64,000 nt of DNA from Bradyrhizobium jicamae (GCF_018130695.1 NZ_JAFCJX010000039.1:16610-80609), one strand, 5' to 3'. Numbered from the stretch's first letter, positions 53,361 to 61,741 are shown. Numbers and translations are program-made. The notes: generated by a model from the sequence alone, not told the origin.

Positions 53361-53744
53361 CTATTGCTGCTTGGTCCGAATGTACCCGGCGAGCCGCGAC
53401 TTCTGTTCCTGGCACCAAACCGTCATGCCCACGCGGCTCTGGTCGAGATCGGTGGTCTGGGTGGCGAGCGCGACTTGCGCCATCAGGTCGTCATCCTGCT
53501 TCTCGCCCATCTTGCCGCCGGTGTGCAGGAAGGCGATCGCCTTGCGGACCCGCTCGGTGGTGCCGTCGGGCAGCTGCATCTCTTGCGCCTTGGTGACGAG
53601 ATCCTGATAGACGACGTCGGTGCCGGGGCACTCGACCTTGGCGGCGAAGGCCTGCAGCACCATCGTGACATAGGCCGATCGTGGATCGGCGTGAGCCTGT
53701 GTCGCCGCCAAGAGCAGGCCTGCCGTGATGAGTGCGCGCCGCAT
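53361..53744 (-). CDS. Secreted hypothetical protein (127 aa)
   Basis: The ATG at 53742-53744 follows GGGAGGATTTTGGA. The protein has a signal peptide (cleavage after AHA, residue 19) and a helical mature part with two cysteines (VECPGTDV and VWCQEQK). It is convergent with the operon ending at 53351, with a nine-base gap. I recognise no family. Confidence 0.78.
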   Translation of the reverse strand: MRRALITAGLLLAATQAHADPRSAYVTMVLQAFAAKVECPGTDVVYQDLVTKAQEMQLPDGTTERVRKAIAFLHTGGKMGEKQDDDLMAQVALATQTTDLDQSRVGMTVWCQEQKSRLAGYIRTKQQ

Positions 53745-53909
53745 TCCAAAATCCTCCCGAATGTATCCCAAGCTTCGAGGCTCGTTGGCGCGAGGCTAGC
53801 GGCTGATGGAACCCGCTGCAACCATTCCGAACATGTCTTCCGAAAAATCGATCAAACAGATGTGTTCCATAATCCGTCGCCATGATTTCTGCACGTTTGA
53901 GGAAGCAAG

Positions 53910-54608
53910 GTGATCGTCATGTCACGCACTGGAGGGCAGGCCGTGCCGAAATTGAGGCGCGCATTGGTGCTGATGGGGTCGCTCGCACTCGTCGGTGCAC
54001 TTGGCGGCTGCATGCAGACGACACTTTCACCGACGTCGGACGCGAGCATGACGCCGCGCGACCGGCAGCTCCTGGCACATCCGCCGTATGCCAAGGCCGA
54101 GATCCCCGAGCAGTATCAGCGTCACATCGTCGACTATCGGCGCCGGGAGCAGCCGGGCTCCATCCTGGTCGATACCGACGCGCGCTATCTCTACTACGTG
54201 CTGCCGCAGGGCAAGGCGATCCGCTATGGCGTGGCGGTCGGCGAGGAGGCGATGGCCTTCTCCGGCGTCGCCACCGTGGGCCGCCTGGCCGAATGGCCGG
54301 ACTGGGTGCCGACCGCGGATATCCAGGCGCGGCTCGGGCCGTATCCGGCGCGCGTCGCAGGTGGTCCGGCCAATCCGCTCGGCGCGCGGGCGATCTATCT
54401 CTACCAGGGCAACAAGGACACGCTCTACCGCATCCACGGCACCAACCAGCCCGAATATATCGGGCAGGCGATTTCGTCGGGCTGTATCCGCATGACCAAC
54501 AACGACGTGATCGATCTGTTTGGTCGGGTGAAGCCCGGTGCCACGGTCGTGGTGCTGCCGCCCGGACAGAGCGCGGCAATCGAGCGATCGTTTCCGAGTC
54601 GCGGTTGA
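53910..54608 (+). CDS. L,D-transpeptidase lipoprotein (YkuD domain)
   Basis: The 232-residue protein has a lipobox VGALGGC with the acylated cysteine at residue 34 and a YkuD domain (about 80-218) ending with HGTNQPEYIGQAISSGCIRM, catalytic Cys192. It cross-links peptidoglycan or tethers proteins from the inner-leaf face of the outer membrane. The start is GTG at 53910 or ATG at 53919. It is the second L,D-transpeptidase of the window, and its domain is separate from the large one at 11028. Confidence 0.92.
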   Translation: MIVMSRTGGQAVPKLRRALVLMGSLALVGALGGCMQTTLSPTSDASMTPRDRQLLAHPPYAKAEIPEQYQRHIVDYRRREQPGSILVDTDARYLYYVLPQGKAIRYGVAVGEEAMAFSGVATVGRLAEWPDWVPTADIQARLGPYPARVAGGPANPLGARAIYLYQGNKDTLYRIHGTNQPEYIGQAISSGCIRMTNNDVIDLFGRVKPGATVVVLPPGQSAAIERSFPSRG

Positions 54609-54614
54609 AACGTA

Positions 54615-54643
54615 GGGCGGATTAGGCGCAGCCTAATCCGCCC
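54615..54643. repeat. Palindromic intergenic repeat
   Basis: GGGCGGATTAGGC and GCCTAATCCGCCC form perfect 13-bp arms around GCA. It is 7 bp after the L,D-transpeptidase stop and may end its transcript, but it has no T-run. This element is common in Bradyrhizobium (from memory). Confidence 0.8.
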
Positions 54644-54662
54644 TCGTGCTTCGCGAGATATC

Positions 54663-54689
54663 GGCGGGTTACGCTATCGCTAACCCGCC
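54663..54689. repeat. 27-bp palindromic repeat, first copy
   Basis: GGCGGGTTACGCTATCGC, then TAACCCGCC. Its reverse complement matches 58861-58887 with one mismatch. Confidence 0.8.
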
Positions 54690-54707
54690 CAAACCATCCT
54701 CTTTGAA

Positions 54708-55739
54708 TTACCTCACCGGCATCGGCGGGCGCACCACGGGACCATCATCATCGGCAACATCAGCCGTCGCCGCGCGCGGCGGCGCGGATTGCAGCGCGAC
54801 CGGCGGCGGTGCGGCTTGCGCAGTCGTTGCCGTGGACGGCGGCAATGGCGCGGCTGCGCCGGGCGGCGGCGGCACGTAAGTCGGCACATAGGATGTTGCG
54901 GTCGAACGGCGTGGCGGAGGTGCTGCTGCGGGCCGCGGCGGCAGCGTCGAGACGCGGGGGCGCGGCGGCGCGGCAGGCGCAGTCTGCACCGGCTTCGGCT
55001 CGGTGGCCCTTGCCTCGGCGGTACGCGCGACGCGTTGGGCGAGTTGATCCTGCCCGGTCTTGAGCTGGTCGATCGTCATCTTGAGCTGCTCGATCTGCTG
55101 GCCCATCGAGGCGATGTCGCGCGCCATCGACTGCAGCAACTGCGTCTGGTCCTGCGGTGCCGCAGCCGGATCGGGCATGGCAGCAGCCGTTTGCGCAGGC
55201 GCCGCAGCGGGAGCCGGCGCAGACGTCGCGACGTCCTGCGGCGGCGCTGCAGGCGCAGCCTGCGCGGTCGATGAATCCGCAGCGACGGGTTCTGCTGCCG
55301 GCGCGGTCTGCGCCGTGGACTTGCCGGGGATCAGCGACGTCAGCGCCGCAACCTGCGGCGCAAATTCGTTGGCCACCCGTTTCACGCGATCACCATAGTG
55401 ATCCCATGCTGCTGCAGCGCCAGCGCTGCCGATTGCGAATACGAACCAGAACAGGCGGACCGCCCATCTGCTGCGCGCGAGCGGCGGGCGGTCGAGCTTG
55501 ATGTCATCGAGCTTGATGTCGTTGGCAGGAGCGGCTGCGTGATAGGCGGGCGCGATCGCAGGTGCGACCGGAGCGGGCGCAGGGCTCGGGCCGAAATGCG
55601 GCTCGCGATGAACCGGTGCGCTCGCAGCTTCGGGCACCAGCGCCGGCGCATCCTTCTCGGCGCGCGGCGTCGGTGTGAAGTCGGGCTCGATCGCGAAGAT
55701 GTCGTGAGGGTCAGCGACTTTCATGGAGAGCGATTGCAT
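54708..55739 (-). CDS. Membrane-anchored Pro/Ala-rich coiled-coil protein (343 aa)
   Basis: The protein has one hydrophobic segment at about 93-112 (WAVRLFWFVFAIGSAGAAAA), a low-complexity Ala/Pro-rich stretch on both sides, and a helical coiled-coil segment QSMARDIASMGQQIEQLKMT, followed by more Pro/Ala-rich sequence. It is probably a bitopic inner-membrane protein. No enzyme motif is present. The ATG at 55737-55739 is the best start. It is divergent from rlpA, and the 353 bp between hold nothing recognisable. Confidence 0.77.
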   Translation of the reverse strand: MQSLSMKVADPHDIFAIEPDFTPTPRAEKDAPALVPEAASAPVHREPHFGPSPAPAPVAPAIAPAYHAAAPANDIKLDDIKLDRPPLARSRWAVRLFWFVFAIGSAGAAAAWDHYGDRVKRVANEFAPQVAALTSLIPGKSTAQTAPAAEPVAADSSTAQAAPAAPPQDVATSAPAPAAAPAQTAAAMPDPAAAPQDQTQLLQSMARDIASMGQQIEQLKMTIDQLKTGQDQLAQRVARTAEARATEPKPVQTAPAAPPRPRVSTLPPRPAAAPPPRRSTATSYVPTYVPPPPGAAAPLPPSTATTAQAAPPPVALQSAPPRAATADVADDDGPVVRPPMPVR

Positions 55740-56092
55740 TGGCGGTCCCGTGTTCAGTGCAACATCAACCGCAAATGGGCGGCGGCGATTTTCAGATTCC
55801 GTCGACTTTCCCAGTCCCCGACCGCACGACTCCAGCCCGGTTTGACCAAAGCAAGGCGAAGGGGTGGAGACTGTGGGGCTGCGCAAGGCAAGATTGTTTC
55901 GGGAACCCGGGGCTCGTTGGTCGTACGAAAACACCTCTCCGATTGTGGCGCAAGCATCACACCTGAAGGGAAATCGCGCAGAGGATGTGACGCATTTGGG
56001 CGTTCCGCCCCGGTTCCGCCCTGATTGGATTCGGATTTTACACCCGTGTTGATTTTCGGCTTGGGCTGGGGCCCGCGAGTTGGGGATGCAAC
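55740..56092. other. Divergent intergenic region, nothing recognised
   Basis: The region between the coiled-coil protein gene and rlpA has no supportable gene, repeat or terminator. It must contain the promoters of both genes, but I cannot place them with confidence. Confidence 0.6.
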
Positions 56093-56644
56093 ATGGGTAT
56101 CGACGGTTCAATTGCCGAGTACGTCGTCAAGGCCCGCGTGCGTTTCGATGCACGCAAGCTAGTTCGTCTTTCTGCGATCGTGATGGCGGCCGCTTCGCTC
56201 GCGGCCTGCGCGCAGACGACCGTCAGCCAGCGGTCGGATCTGCGGGCGAGCAGGGTAGCCTCGCTCGAACAGGATCGGCCCGCAGCGTCCGTCACGCGCA
56301 CGCGCGTCGCGACGCGAAAGCACACGCCGCTCGCATCGCGTAGAGGCGCGGGCGAGAAGAAAATCGCCTCGCAGGGCATCGCGAGCTTCTACAGCCAGGG
56401 GCAACCAACCGCGAGCGGCGAAAGATTCGATGCGCGCGAACTGACCGCAGCGCATCCGACGCTGCCGTTCGGCACCAAGCTGCTCGTGACCAATGTCGAC
56501 ACCGGCCGTTCCGTCACCGTGCGCGTGAACGACCGCGGCCCGTTCGTGCAGGGACGTGTCGTCGACGTATCCTATTCTGCGGCGCAATCGCTTGGGATGG
56601 TGGGAAAGGGGCTCGCGAACGTCAGGCTTGACGTCGTGCAGTAG
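56093..56644 (+). CDS. rlpA: RlpA-type septal ring lytic transglycosylase lipoprotein
   Basis: The 183-residue protein has a lipobox SLAAC (acylated Cys39) after a long basic N-terminus and a double-psi beta-barrel domain at about 94-183: GIASFYSQGQPTASGERFD, ELTAAHPTLPFGTKL, VRVNDRGPFVQGRVVDVS. RlpA cleaves glycan strands lacking stem peptides at septa. The C-terminal SPOR domain of E. coli RlpA is missing, as is normal for short alphaproteobacterial members. A perfect hairpin follows at 56655. Confidence 0.93.
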   Translation: MGIDGSIAEYVVKARVRFDARKLVRLSAIVMAAASLAACAQTTVSQRSDLRASRVASLEQDRPAASVTRTRVATRKHTPLASRRGAGEKKIASQGIASFYSQGQPTASGERFDARELTAAHPTLPFGTKLLVTNVDTGRSVTVRVNDRGPFVQGRVVDVSYSAAQSLGMVGKGLANVRLDVVQ

Positions 56645-56654
56645 CGACCAGGCA

Positions 56655-56690
56655 TCCGCGCAACGGAATGGGGACGTTCCGTTGCGCGGA
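56655..56690. terminator. Perfect hairpin after rlpA
   Basis: TCCGCGCAACGGAA and TTCCGTTGCGCGGA pair over 14 bp around an eight-base loop. It lies ten bases after the rlpA stop. No T-run follows. Confidence 0.65.
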
Positions 56691-56764
56691 AGCAGGGTGA
56701 GCGGTCAGGATTTTTGCCCGCGGGATCGGGAAAAAGTCCCGGGACGGCGCGCGCTTTAATCCCG

Positions 56765-56792
56765 TTGCCGCGCGGCGCCGCAAAACTAGAAT
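56765..56792 (+). promoter_or_regulatory. Sigma-70-type promoter before candidate sRNA
   Basis: TTGCCG (56765-56770) and TAGAAT (56787-56792) are 16 bases apart, four of six and five of six matches to the consensus. Transcription would begin near 56799. Confidence 0.5.
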
Positions 56793-56798
56793 TGGAGA

Positions 56799-56896
56799 CG
56801 CTACTTCCCCGCGCAGTATCCTTCATTGGCGCGTGGATTCTTACCCAATGATCCTTGACCCCGCCTTTGCATCCAGCAAATGGCGGGGCTTTTTTT
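56799..56896 (+). ncRNA. Candidate small RNA of about 98 nt
   Basis: A promoter-like TTGCCG/TAGAAT pair ends just before this stretch and a textbook terminator closes it: CCCCGCC (56859-56865) pairs with GGCGGGG (56882-56888), then a run of seven T. In between, TCATTGG and CCAATGA form a second stem. No frame of useful length fits. The downstream hydrolase gene begins 93 bases later, so a terminated leader is a second possibility. Confidence 0.55.
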
Positions 56897-56988
56897 GTCG
56901 CCGCCACCGGCTTCGGAGGCAGGACCAATCTCGTTGACAGAATGATCCGCCAACATAACCTCTGCTGGCTTTTTCCGGAGGTGCTGCC

Positions 56989-58548
56989 GTGAGCCATCAT
57001 AACGAACAAGAATACGGCCTTTCACCGCGACCCTCGCGACGTGCGGCGCTGCAACTGTTGCTCGGCGGTGCCGCAGTCGTGGTGACGCCAGGCGGCCTTT
57101 CTTCGGCGCGGGCGGAGACGGCCTTTGCAGACGGGCTCTCGCGCGGTCGGCCGGAGGAGCAGGGCATCGCGCCGTCGGCGATCCTCAATTTCCTCGATGA
57201 GGTCGATCGCCAAGGCTATGAGCTGCACAGCTTCATGCTGTGGCGCAACGGGCAGGTGGTGGCCGAGGGGTGGTGGCAGCCTTATCGTGCCGAGCGCAGT
57301 CACATGATGCACTCGCTGACCAAGAGCGTCACCGCCTGCGCGGTCGGTCTTGCGATTGCCGACGGGCGCTTCGGTGTGCAGGACAAGGCCATCTCGTTTT
57401 TCAAGGACAAGCTGCCGTCCGATGTCGACGACAAGCTTGCTGCGATGACGGTCGAGGACCTCCTGACCATGCGCACCGGCCATGCCTCGATGACGTCGGG
57501 TTCGGCGTGGCGGCCGATCAAGACCAGCTGGGTCGCCGAGTTCTTCAAGATCCCCGTTGTCCATCAGCCCGGCACGAAATGGGTCTACACCTCGGCTGCG
57601 ACCTATCTGCTCTCGGCGATCGTGACCAAGACCACGGGAGAGGCCGTCGCCGATTATCTGAAGCCGCGGCTGTTCGCGCCGCTCGGCATCAGCGGCCATG
57701 AATGGCCGGTGGGACCGGAAGGCATCTCGCCGGGTGCCAACGGCCTGAGCTGGAAAACCGTGGATTGCCTCAAGCTCGGCATCCTGCATGCGCAGAAAGG
57801 GCAGTGGAACGGCAAGCAGGTGCTGCCCGCGGACTGGGTCGCCGCCGTGCAATACCCGCACGTCAAGGACACCTATGGCTATCAATGGTGGCTTGGCCCG
57901 GAGGGGACGTTCTACGCCGACGGGTTGTTCGATCAGCTCAGCTTCGTATTTCCCGGGCATAACGCGGTGCTGGCGATCACCGCCGGGATCCCGCCCGGCA
58001 GCCGTTTCGGCAAGATGGTCTTCCGCCATTTCCCGGCGATGTTTTCCGGGGCGTTGGCGAAGAGCGACGCCGATGCGGGCGAACTGAAGATGCGCACCGC
58101 GAATCTGCACTTGCTGCCGCCGTTCATGCCGGCGTCATCACCGGTCGCTGCTCAGATCTCGGGCAAGACCTGGCAGATGCCGGAAAATGGCGACGGTATC
58201 AAGTCGGTGAAGCTGAGCTTTGACGACAGGCACTGCACCTTCACGATGGACGACAATCGCGGCACCCACACCATCGAGGTCGGCCTCGATGCGCCGCTCG
58301 AGGGCACCACGACCATGACCGGAAACAGGCTGCATCACGAGTACCAGCCGGATGTCATGCGCGTGGTCGCAAGCGGCGTTTGGCGCGATGTGCGGACCTT
58401 CGCGATGACCTGGACTTTTGTCGAGTCGGCGTTCCGCGATACCGTGACCTGCACCTTCGAGGGCGCGCAGATGCGGCTTGCGCGCAGCGTCAACGTCAAC
58501 TCTTCGGCGCTTGACATGCCGACGCTGCTCGGCAAGGCGCAGGCGTAA
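56989..58548 (+). CDS. Exported serine hydrolase (class C beta-lactamase-like)
   Basis: The 519-residue protein starts with GTG at 56989 after CCGGAGGTGCTGCC and has a twin-arginine signal (SRRAALQLLLGGAAVVVTPG). The serine beta-lactamase fold shows HSLTKS (SxxK, Ser109-Lys112), the YTSAATYLLS tyrosine motif and GYQWWLGPEG. Members act as esterases, D-aminopeptidases or 6-aminohexanoate-type hydrolases. A separate beta domain (about 385-505) follows the catalytic part. The substrate is unknown. Confidence 0.9.
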   Translation: MSHHNEQEYGLSPRPSRRAALQLLLGGAAVVVTPGGLSSARAETAFADGLSRGRPEEQGIAPSAILNFLDEVDRQGYELHSFMLWRNGQVVAEGWWQPYRAERSHMMHSLTKSVTACAVGLAIADGRFGVQDKAISFFKDKLPSDVDDKLAAMTVEDLLTMRTGHASMTSGSAWRPIKTSWVAEFFKIPVVHQPGTKWVYTSAATYLLSAIVTKTTGEAVADYLKPRLFAPLGISGHEWPVGPEGISPGANGLSWKTVDCLKLGILHAQKGQWNGKQVLPADWVAAVQYPHVKDTYGYQWWLGPEGTFYADGLFDQLSFVFPGHNAVLAITAGIPPGSRFGKMVFRHFPAMFSGALAKSDADAGELKMRTANLHLLPPFMPASSPVAAQISGKTWQMPENGDGIKSVKLSFDDRHCTFTMDDNRGTHTIEVGLDAPLEGTTTMTGNRLHHEYQPDVMRVVASGVWRDVRTFAMTWTFVESAFRDTVTCTFEGAQMRLARSVNVNSSALDMPTLLGKAQA

Positions 58549-58650
58549 TCCTGGCGGCAGGCGATTCCTTTCGTCGCTCTCCATCAAATTGTCACGCTCT
58601 CGGCGAATTGCGGCCAATACCTGTTGGCATCTCAGCCTTTGGGTGGGTGG

Positions 58651-58851
58651 ATGGACAAAGGGGATCAGGAATTGGCCTACAAGATGATCGCAGAACGCGA
58701 GAACCAGACGGTCAGGGTCGAACGCGAGAGTTCATTCATCATTGTCGCGAAGGCGCGGATCTGGGCCAGTGAAGGCTGGCAGGTCGTGATCACCGACAAG
58801 GACGGCAAATCGTACCAGCCGGCGGAATTCGACAAGCTGCTGGCTGCGTGA
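58651..58851 (+). CDS. Small conserved hypothetical protein (66 aa)
   Basis: The ATG at 58651 begins MDKGDQELAYKMIAERENQT and the rest contains FIIVAKARIWASEGWQVVIT and SYQPAEFDKLL, a compact basic/acidic mix with one Trp pair. No signal or membrane segment. It resembles small Bradyrhizobium hypothetical proteins I recall, but no function is known. A TTG further upstream (58624) is less likely. Confidence 0.65.
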   Translation: MDKGDQELAYKMIAERENQTVRVERESSFIIVAKARIWASEGWQVVITDKDGKSYQPAEFDKLLAA

Positions 58852-58860
58852 GTTGAGAAG

Positions 58861-58887
58861 GGCGGGTTAGCGGTAGCGTAACCCGCC
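58861..58887. repeat. 27-bp palindromic repeat, second copy (inverted)
   Basis: GGCGGGTTAGCGGTAGCG, then TAACCCGCC. It is the inverse of 54663-54689 with one mismatch and lies nine bases after the stop of the small gene. Confidence 0.8.
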
Positions 58888-59023
58888 TCTTTGTATCGGC
58901 GCATGACGCTGTCGCTCATGCGGCTATCATGGTGCCCCGACGGCTGCCGCTTGCCTTCCCCGGAAATTCCGGGAACTGTATCGCCGCAAGCAGCAAGACC
59001 ATTTCCGTCAGGGGAGTTTCGCC

Positions 59024-59545
59024 ATGGCCTTTTCGCTCTACGATGCGACCGTCGCCAACTACCTGCAGATCCTCGGTGCGGTCTCCGGCTTCCTCGACAA
59101 GGGTCTCGCCCATTTCAAGGAGAAGGGCGTCGATCCCGCCGAGATCGTCGAGACGCGGCTGTTTCCGGACATGCTGCCGTTCCGCTTCCAGGTCGTCTCG
59201 CTCGCGCATCATTCGCGCGGCGCGATGGAGGCTGCGAAAAACGGCGTGTTCGTGCCGCCCTCCGGCAAACCCGATCTCGATTATGCCGCGCTGCAGGCGC
59301 TGGTGACGGAGGCGCGCAACGAGTTGTCCGGCCTGACGCCTGACGCCGTCAACGCGTTGGTCGGCCGTGACGTGACCTTCAAGTTCGGCGATCACGCGCT
59401 GCCGTTCACGGCGGAGGGCTTTCTGATGTCGTTCTCGCTGCCGAACTTCTTCTTCCACTCGGCGACCGCCTACGACATCCTCCGCCACAAGGGCGCGCCG
59501 CTTGGCAAGCGCGACTTCATGGGGCGGCTCAATCTGAAAAAGTAG
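59024..59545 (+). CDS. DUF1993 family protein
   Basis: The 173-residue protein has the DUF1993 pattern SLYDATVANYLQILGAVSGF, then LFPDMLPFRFQVVSLAHHSR and a last LPNFFFHSATAYDILRHKG. The two conserved His and the Asp suggest a DinB-like four-helix bundle that binds metal. Function is unknown. The epimerase gene starts 18 bases after its stop, so they are likely one operon. CAGGGGAGTTTCGCC precedes the ATG. Confidence 0.9.
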   Translation: MAFSLYDATVANYLQILGAVSGFLDKGLAHFKEKGVDPAEIVETRLFPDMLPFRFQVVSLAHHSRGAMEAAKNGVFVPPSGKPDLDYAALQALVTEARNELSGLTPDAVNALVGRDVTFKFGDHALPFTAEGFLMSFSLPNFFFHSATAYDILRHKGAPLGKRDFMGRLNLKK

Positions 59546-59563
59546 GACGGAGCGTTCGATCCG

Positions 59564-60436
59564 ATGAAGCTGCTGGTGTTCGGCTTCGGCTATTCGGCGG
59601 AAGCCATCGCTGAACGCGCGCGCGTCTCGGGGGCTGAGATCGTAGCGACGGTGCAGACGGCGGCCAAAGCCGAGCAGCTCGCGCGAAGCGGCATCCGCGC
59701 AAGGTTATTTTCGGACGAGGCCAGCGATCCCGCGATCGGAGACGAGATCGCCGATAGCGACGCGATCCTGGTCTCGGTCCCGCCGGATGCGCGTGGCGAT
59801 CGCGTGCTTGCGCGCTTTACCGATGCGATCGCGGCGGCGCCGTCTTTGCGCTGGATCGGCTATCTCTCGACCGTCGGCGTCTACGGCGATCACGCCGGCG
59901 ACTGGGTCGACGAGACGACGCCGGTCGCGCCGCGCGAGGGGCGTTCGACGATCAGGGCGGCGGCGGAGCGGGCGTGGCTCGATTTCGGTGCCGCCCACGA
60001 CAAGGCCGTGCATCTGTTCCGGCTCGCCGGCATCTACGGCCCCGGCCGCAACCAGCTCGCGCAACTGGCGGCCGGCACCGCGCGCCGCATCGTCAAGCCC
60101 GGCCAGGTCTTCAACCGCATCCATGTCGCCGATATCGCCGCTGTCGTTGCGGCCTCGCTGGAGCGTCCGCGCGCCGGCGCCATCTACAATGTCTGCGACA
60201 ACGAGCCCGCGCCGCCGCAGGACGTCGTCGGCTTTGCCGCGCAACTCTGCGGCATCGCTCCGCCGCCGGAGCTTCCGTTCGAGGAGGCCGAACTGACGCC
60301 GATGGGGCGGAGCTTCTATGGCGAGCACAAGCGGGTGCGCAACGAGCTGGTCCGGCGCGAGCTCGGCGTGGCGCTACGCTATCCGACCTACCGCGAAGGA
60401 TTGACCGCGCTCCGCGCCGGCGGCGAGGGGCCGTGA
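59564..60436 (+). CDS. NAD-dependent epimerase/reductase (YeeZ-like SDR)
   Basis: The 290-residue protein opens KLLVFGFGYSAEAIAERA (Rossmann GxGxxA), and has SVPPDARGD, the YLSTVGVYGDHAGDWVDE block of atypical SDRs, and later RLAGIYGPGRNQL and NRIHVADIAAVV. It resembles the YeeZ group of NAD(P)-binding SDRs of unclear substrate. It is probably cotranscribed with the DUF1993 gene and is convergent with the next gene, with a five-base gap. Confidence 0.87.
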   Translation: MKLLVFGFGYSAEAIAERARVSGAEIVATVQTAAKAEQLARSGIRARLFSDEASDPAIGDEIADSDAILVSVPPDARGDRVLARFTDAIAAAPSLRWIGYLSTVGVYGDHAGDWVDETTPVAPREGRSTIRAAAERAWLDFGAAHDKAVHLFRLAGIYGPGRNQLAQLAAGTARRIVKPGQVFNRIHVADIAAVVAASLERPRAGAIYNVCDNEPAPPQDVVGFAAQLCGIAPPPELPFEEAELTPMGRSFYGEHKRVRNELVRRELGVALRYPTYREGLTALRAGGEGP

Positions 60437-60441
60437 CCGGA

Positions 60442-60687
60442 TCACGCGTGGCGATCGCGCCCGCGCCATAGCCAACGAGCGAGAGCAACCATAGCGCTGA
60501 TCGCGGCGGCGAGGGTAGCGAGCAGGAAGGTGATACCCGCGGCCATGATGCCGTCGATGACGAAATCCTGCGCGGCTTCGTCGCCGTTGATGCGCTGGAT
60601 CAGCAGCGCGGCGATGGCGACGACACTGAGCGTGCCCGCGAGCACGGCCGCGAAGATCAGCAGACGGGTCGTCACAGGGCGTTGCAT
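60442..60687 (-). CDS. Small membrane protein with two TM segments (81 aa)
   Basis: The protein has two hydrophobic stretches, LLIFAAVLAGTLSVVAIAAL and IMAAGITFLLATLAAAISAM, with an acidic loop (RINGDEAAQDFVID) between, and a basic C-terminus. The ATG at 60685-60687 is chosen; a GTG three codons earlier is possible. Function is unknown. Confidence 0.7.
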   Translation of the reverse strand: MQRPVTTRLLIFAAVLAGTLSVVAIAALLIQRINGDEAAQDFVIDGIMAAGITFLLATLAAAISAMVALARWLWRGRDRHA

Positions 60688-60785
60688 CGTCCACACGACT
60701 TGACCGGAGACGCGCCGCGCTTGCGCGGCTTACCGCCTGTAGTGTCGTCGTGCGACGGACGGGTTCACGCCATCCGCTGCGTTAC

Positions 60786-61019
60786 CTACGCCGTGGCCCA
60801 GGCCGGCACCGGATCGAGCGGGGTGCGGTAGAGCTCGTTGTTGTCGCTGTCGGTGACGCGCACCGCGCAGCCCCTGGCCTTGAGCTCCGGCTTGACCTGC
60901 GACAGCTCGCTCGCGAGCTGCACCGCGCGATCGGAGGCGACGTGCAGGTTCTCGAGGATGATGCTGCCTTGCGGCTTGACGTCTTCGCCGACAACCAAAT
61001 CAAACGTGTAGTACGGCAT
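60786..61019 (-). CDS. DUF6894-like small protein (77 aa)
   Basis: The ATG at 61017-61019 follows GAGGAGCTTCCGA. The protein begins MPYYTFDLVVGEDVKPQGSI and has LENLHVASDRAVQLASELSQ with CAVRVTDSDNNELYRTPLDP, the strand-helix-strand layout I associate with DUF6894. A related gene is at 61511. Function unknown. The frame is open upstream without a good start. Confidence 0.75.
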   Translation of the reverse strand: MPYYTFDLVVGEDVKPQGSIILENLHVASDRAVQLASELSQVKPELKARGCAVRVTDSDNNELYRTPLDPVPAWATA

Positions 61020-61336
61020 TCGGAAGCTCCTCGTTCCGCTATGCACTGCATGGTAACACTGAGTCGACAAATCCCGAACACATGCAGCGCGCAAGCTTTG
61101 TGCGATTGACGCAAAAATAGTGAACAGCACTCCGTAGTATTCCGGTGCGAGCGACGCATGTGCATGATTGCGTGCGAAGGTCGCAGCGTGGGATGCAGTT
61201 CATGCCCATGTCGTTAAGATTTTATTAAACTTGTGGCGATGAACTCGACATCGCGATTTGCAGTGGAACCGGACGTCTCGAGCCGGCAGCTGCAAGAGAG
61301 GGCCGGCGGCGTAACGCCCGACGGCCTTTTCTCTTT
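61020..61336. other. Intergenic region between DUF6894-like genes
   Basis: No supportable gene is seen. The right part has an AT-rich tract (61213-61231, TTAAGATTTTATTAAACTT) and ends with a terminator hairpin on the plus strand at 61301-61330, although neighbouring genes are on the minus strand. Confidence 0.55.
61301..61330 (+). terminator. Orphan plus-strand terminator
   Basis: GGCCG/CGGCC outer and GGCG/CGCC inner arms (61301-61326) are followed by TTTTCTCTTTT. No plus-strand gene precedes it, so an unannotated transcript from about 61210 is possible. Confidence 0.5.
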
Positions 61337-61501
61337 TCAGGAGTCGCGCTGGTGCTTGGCGCGCCATTTCGGCCCCGGACCGCGCATGTAGTGCAGTTCC
61401 GGCCGATAGGGATCGCCGACATTGTCGATCAGCGCCTGGCAGTGCGTGATGATCGCGGTGAGGCGGCGCAGCGGCAGCATCGATGTGAGGGCGATCAGCA
61501 T
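61337..61501 (-). CDS. Small hypothetical protein (54 aa)
   Basis: The ATG at 61499-61501 lies nine bases after the stop of the 76-residue gene at 61511 and has GAGAGGCCGCC before it. The protein opens MLIALTSMLPLRRLTAIITH and continues with ALIDNVGDPYRPELHYMRGP, then GPKWRAKHQRDS. This C-terminal pattern is one I recall from small rhizobial proteins. It is most likely translated with its upstream neighbour. Confidence 0.65.
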   Translation of the reverse strand: MLIALTSMLPLRRLTAIITHCQALIDNVGDPYRPELHYMRGPGPKWRAKHQRDS

Positions 61502-61510
61502 GGCGGCCTC

Positions 61511-61741
61511 TCAGTGCAACTGGCCGAGGAGGGACGAAAACGGCACCACGAACAGCTCGTCGCCGAGATCGTCGGTGACGTGCACCGCCCAGTCGCGCCA
61601 GTCTTCCGCGCTCGGCGTCATGATCATGGTGTGCACCATGCGCTCGGCATGGGCGCGGGCCTCCGCGAGATCCATCGCGACGCCGGAGCGATCGATCAGG
61701 ACGTGCTGGTCGGTGGAGCAGTGGAAATAGACCTCTCGCAT
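61511..61741 (-). CDS. DUF6894-like small protein (76 aa)
   Basis: The protein opens MREVYFHCSTDQHVLIDRSG and has VAMDLAEARAHAERMVHTMI followed by WAVHVTDDLGDELFVVPF, the same layout as the gene at 60786. GGGAGACGGAAGATG-type sequence leads the ATG. It is first of a pair with the 54-residue gene. Function unknown. Confidence 0.77.
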   Translation of the reverse strand: MREVYFHCSTDQHVLIDRSGVAMDLAEARAHAERMVHTMIMTPSAEDWRDWAVHVTDDLGDELFVVPFSSLLGQLH

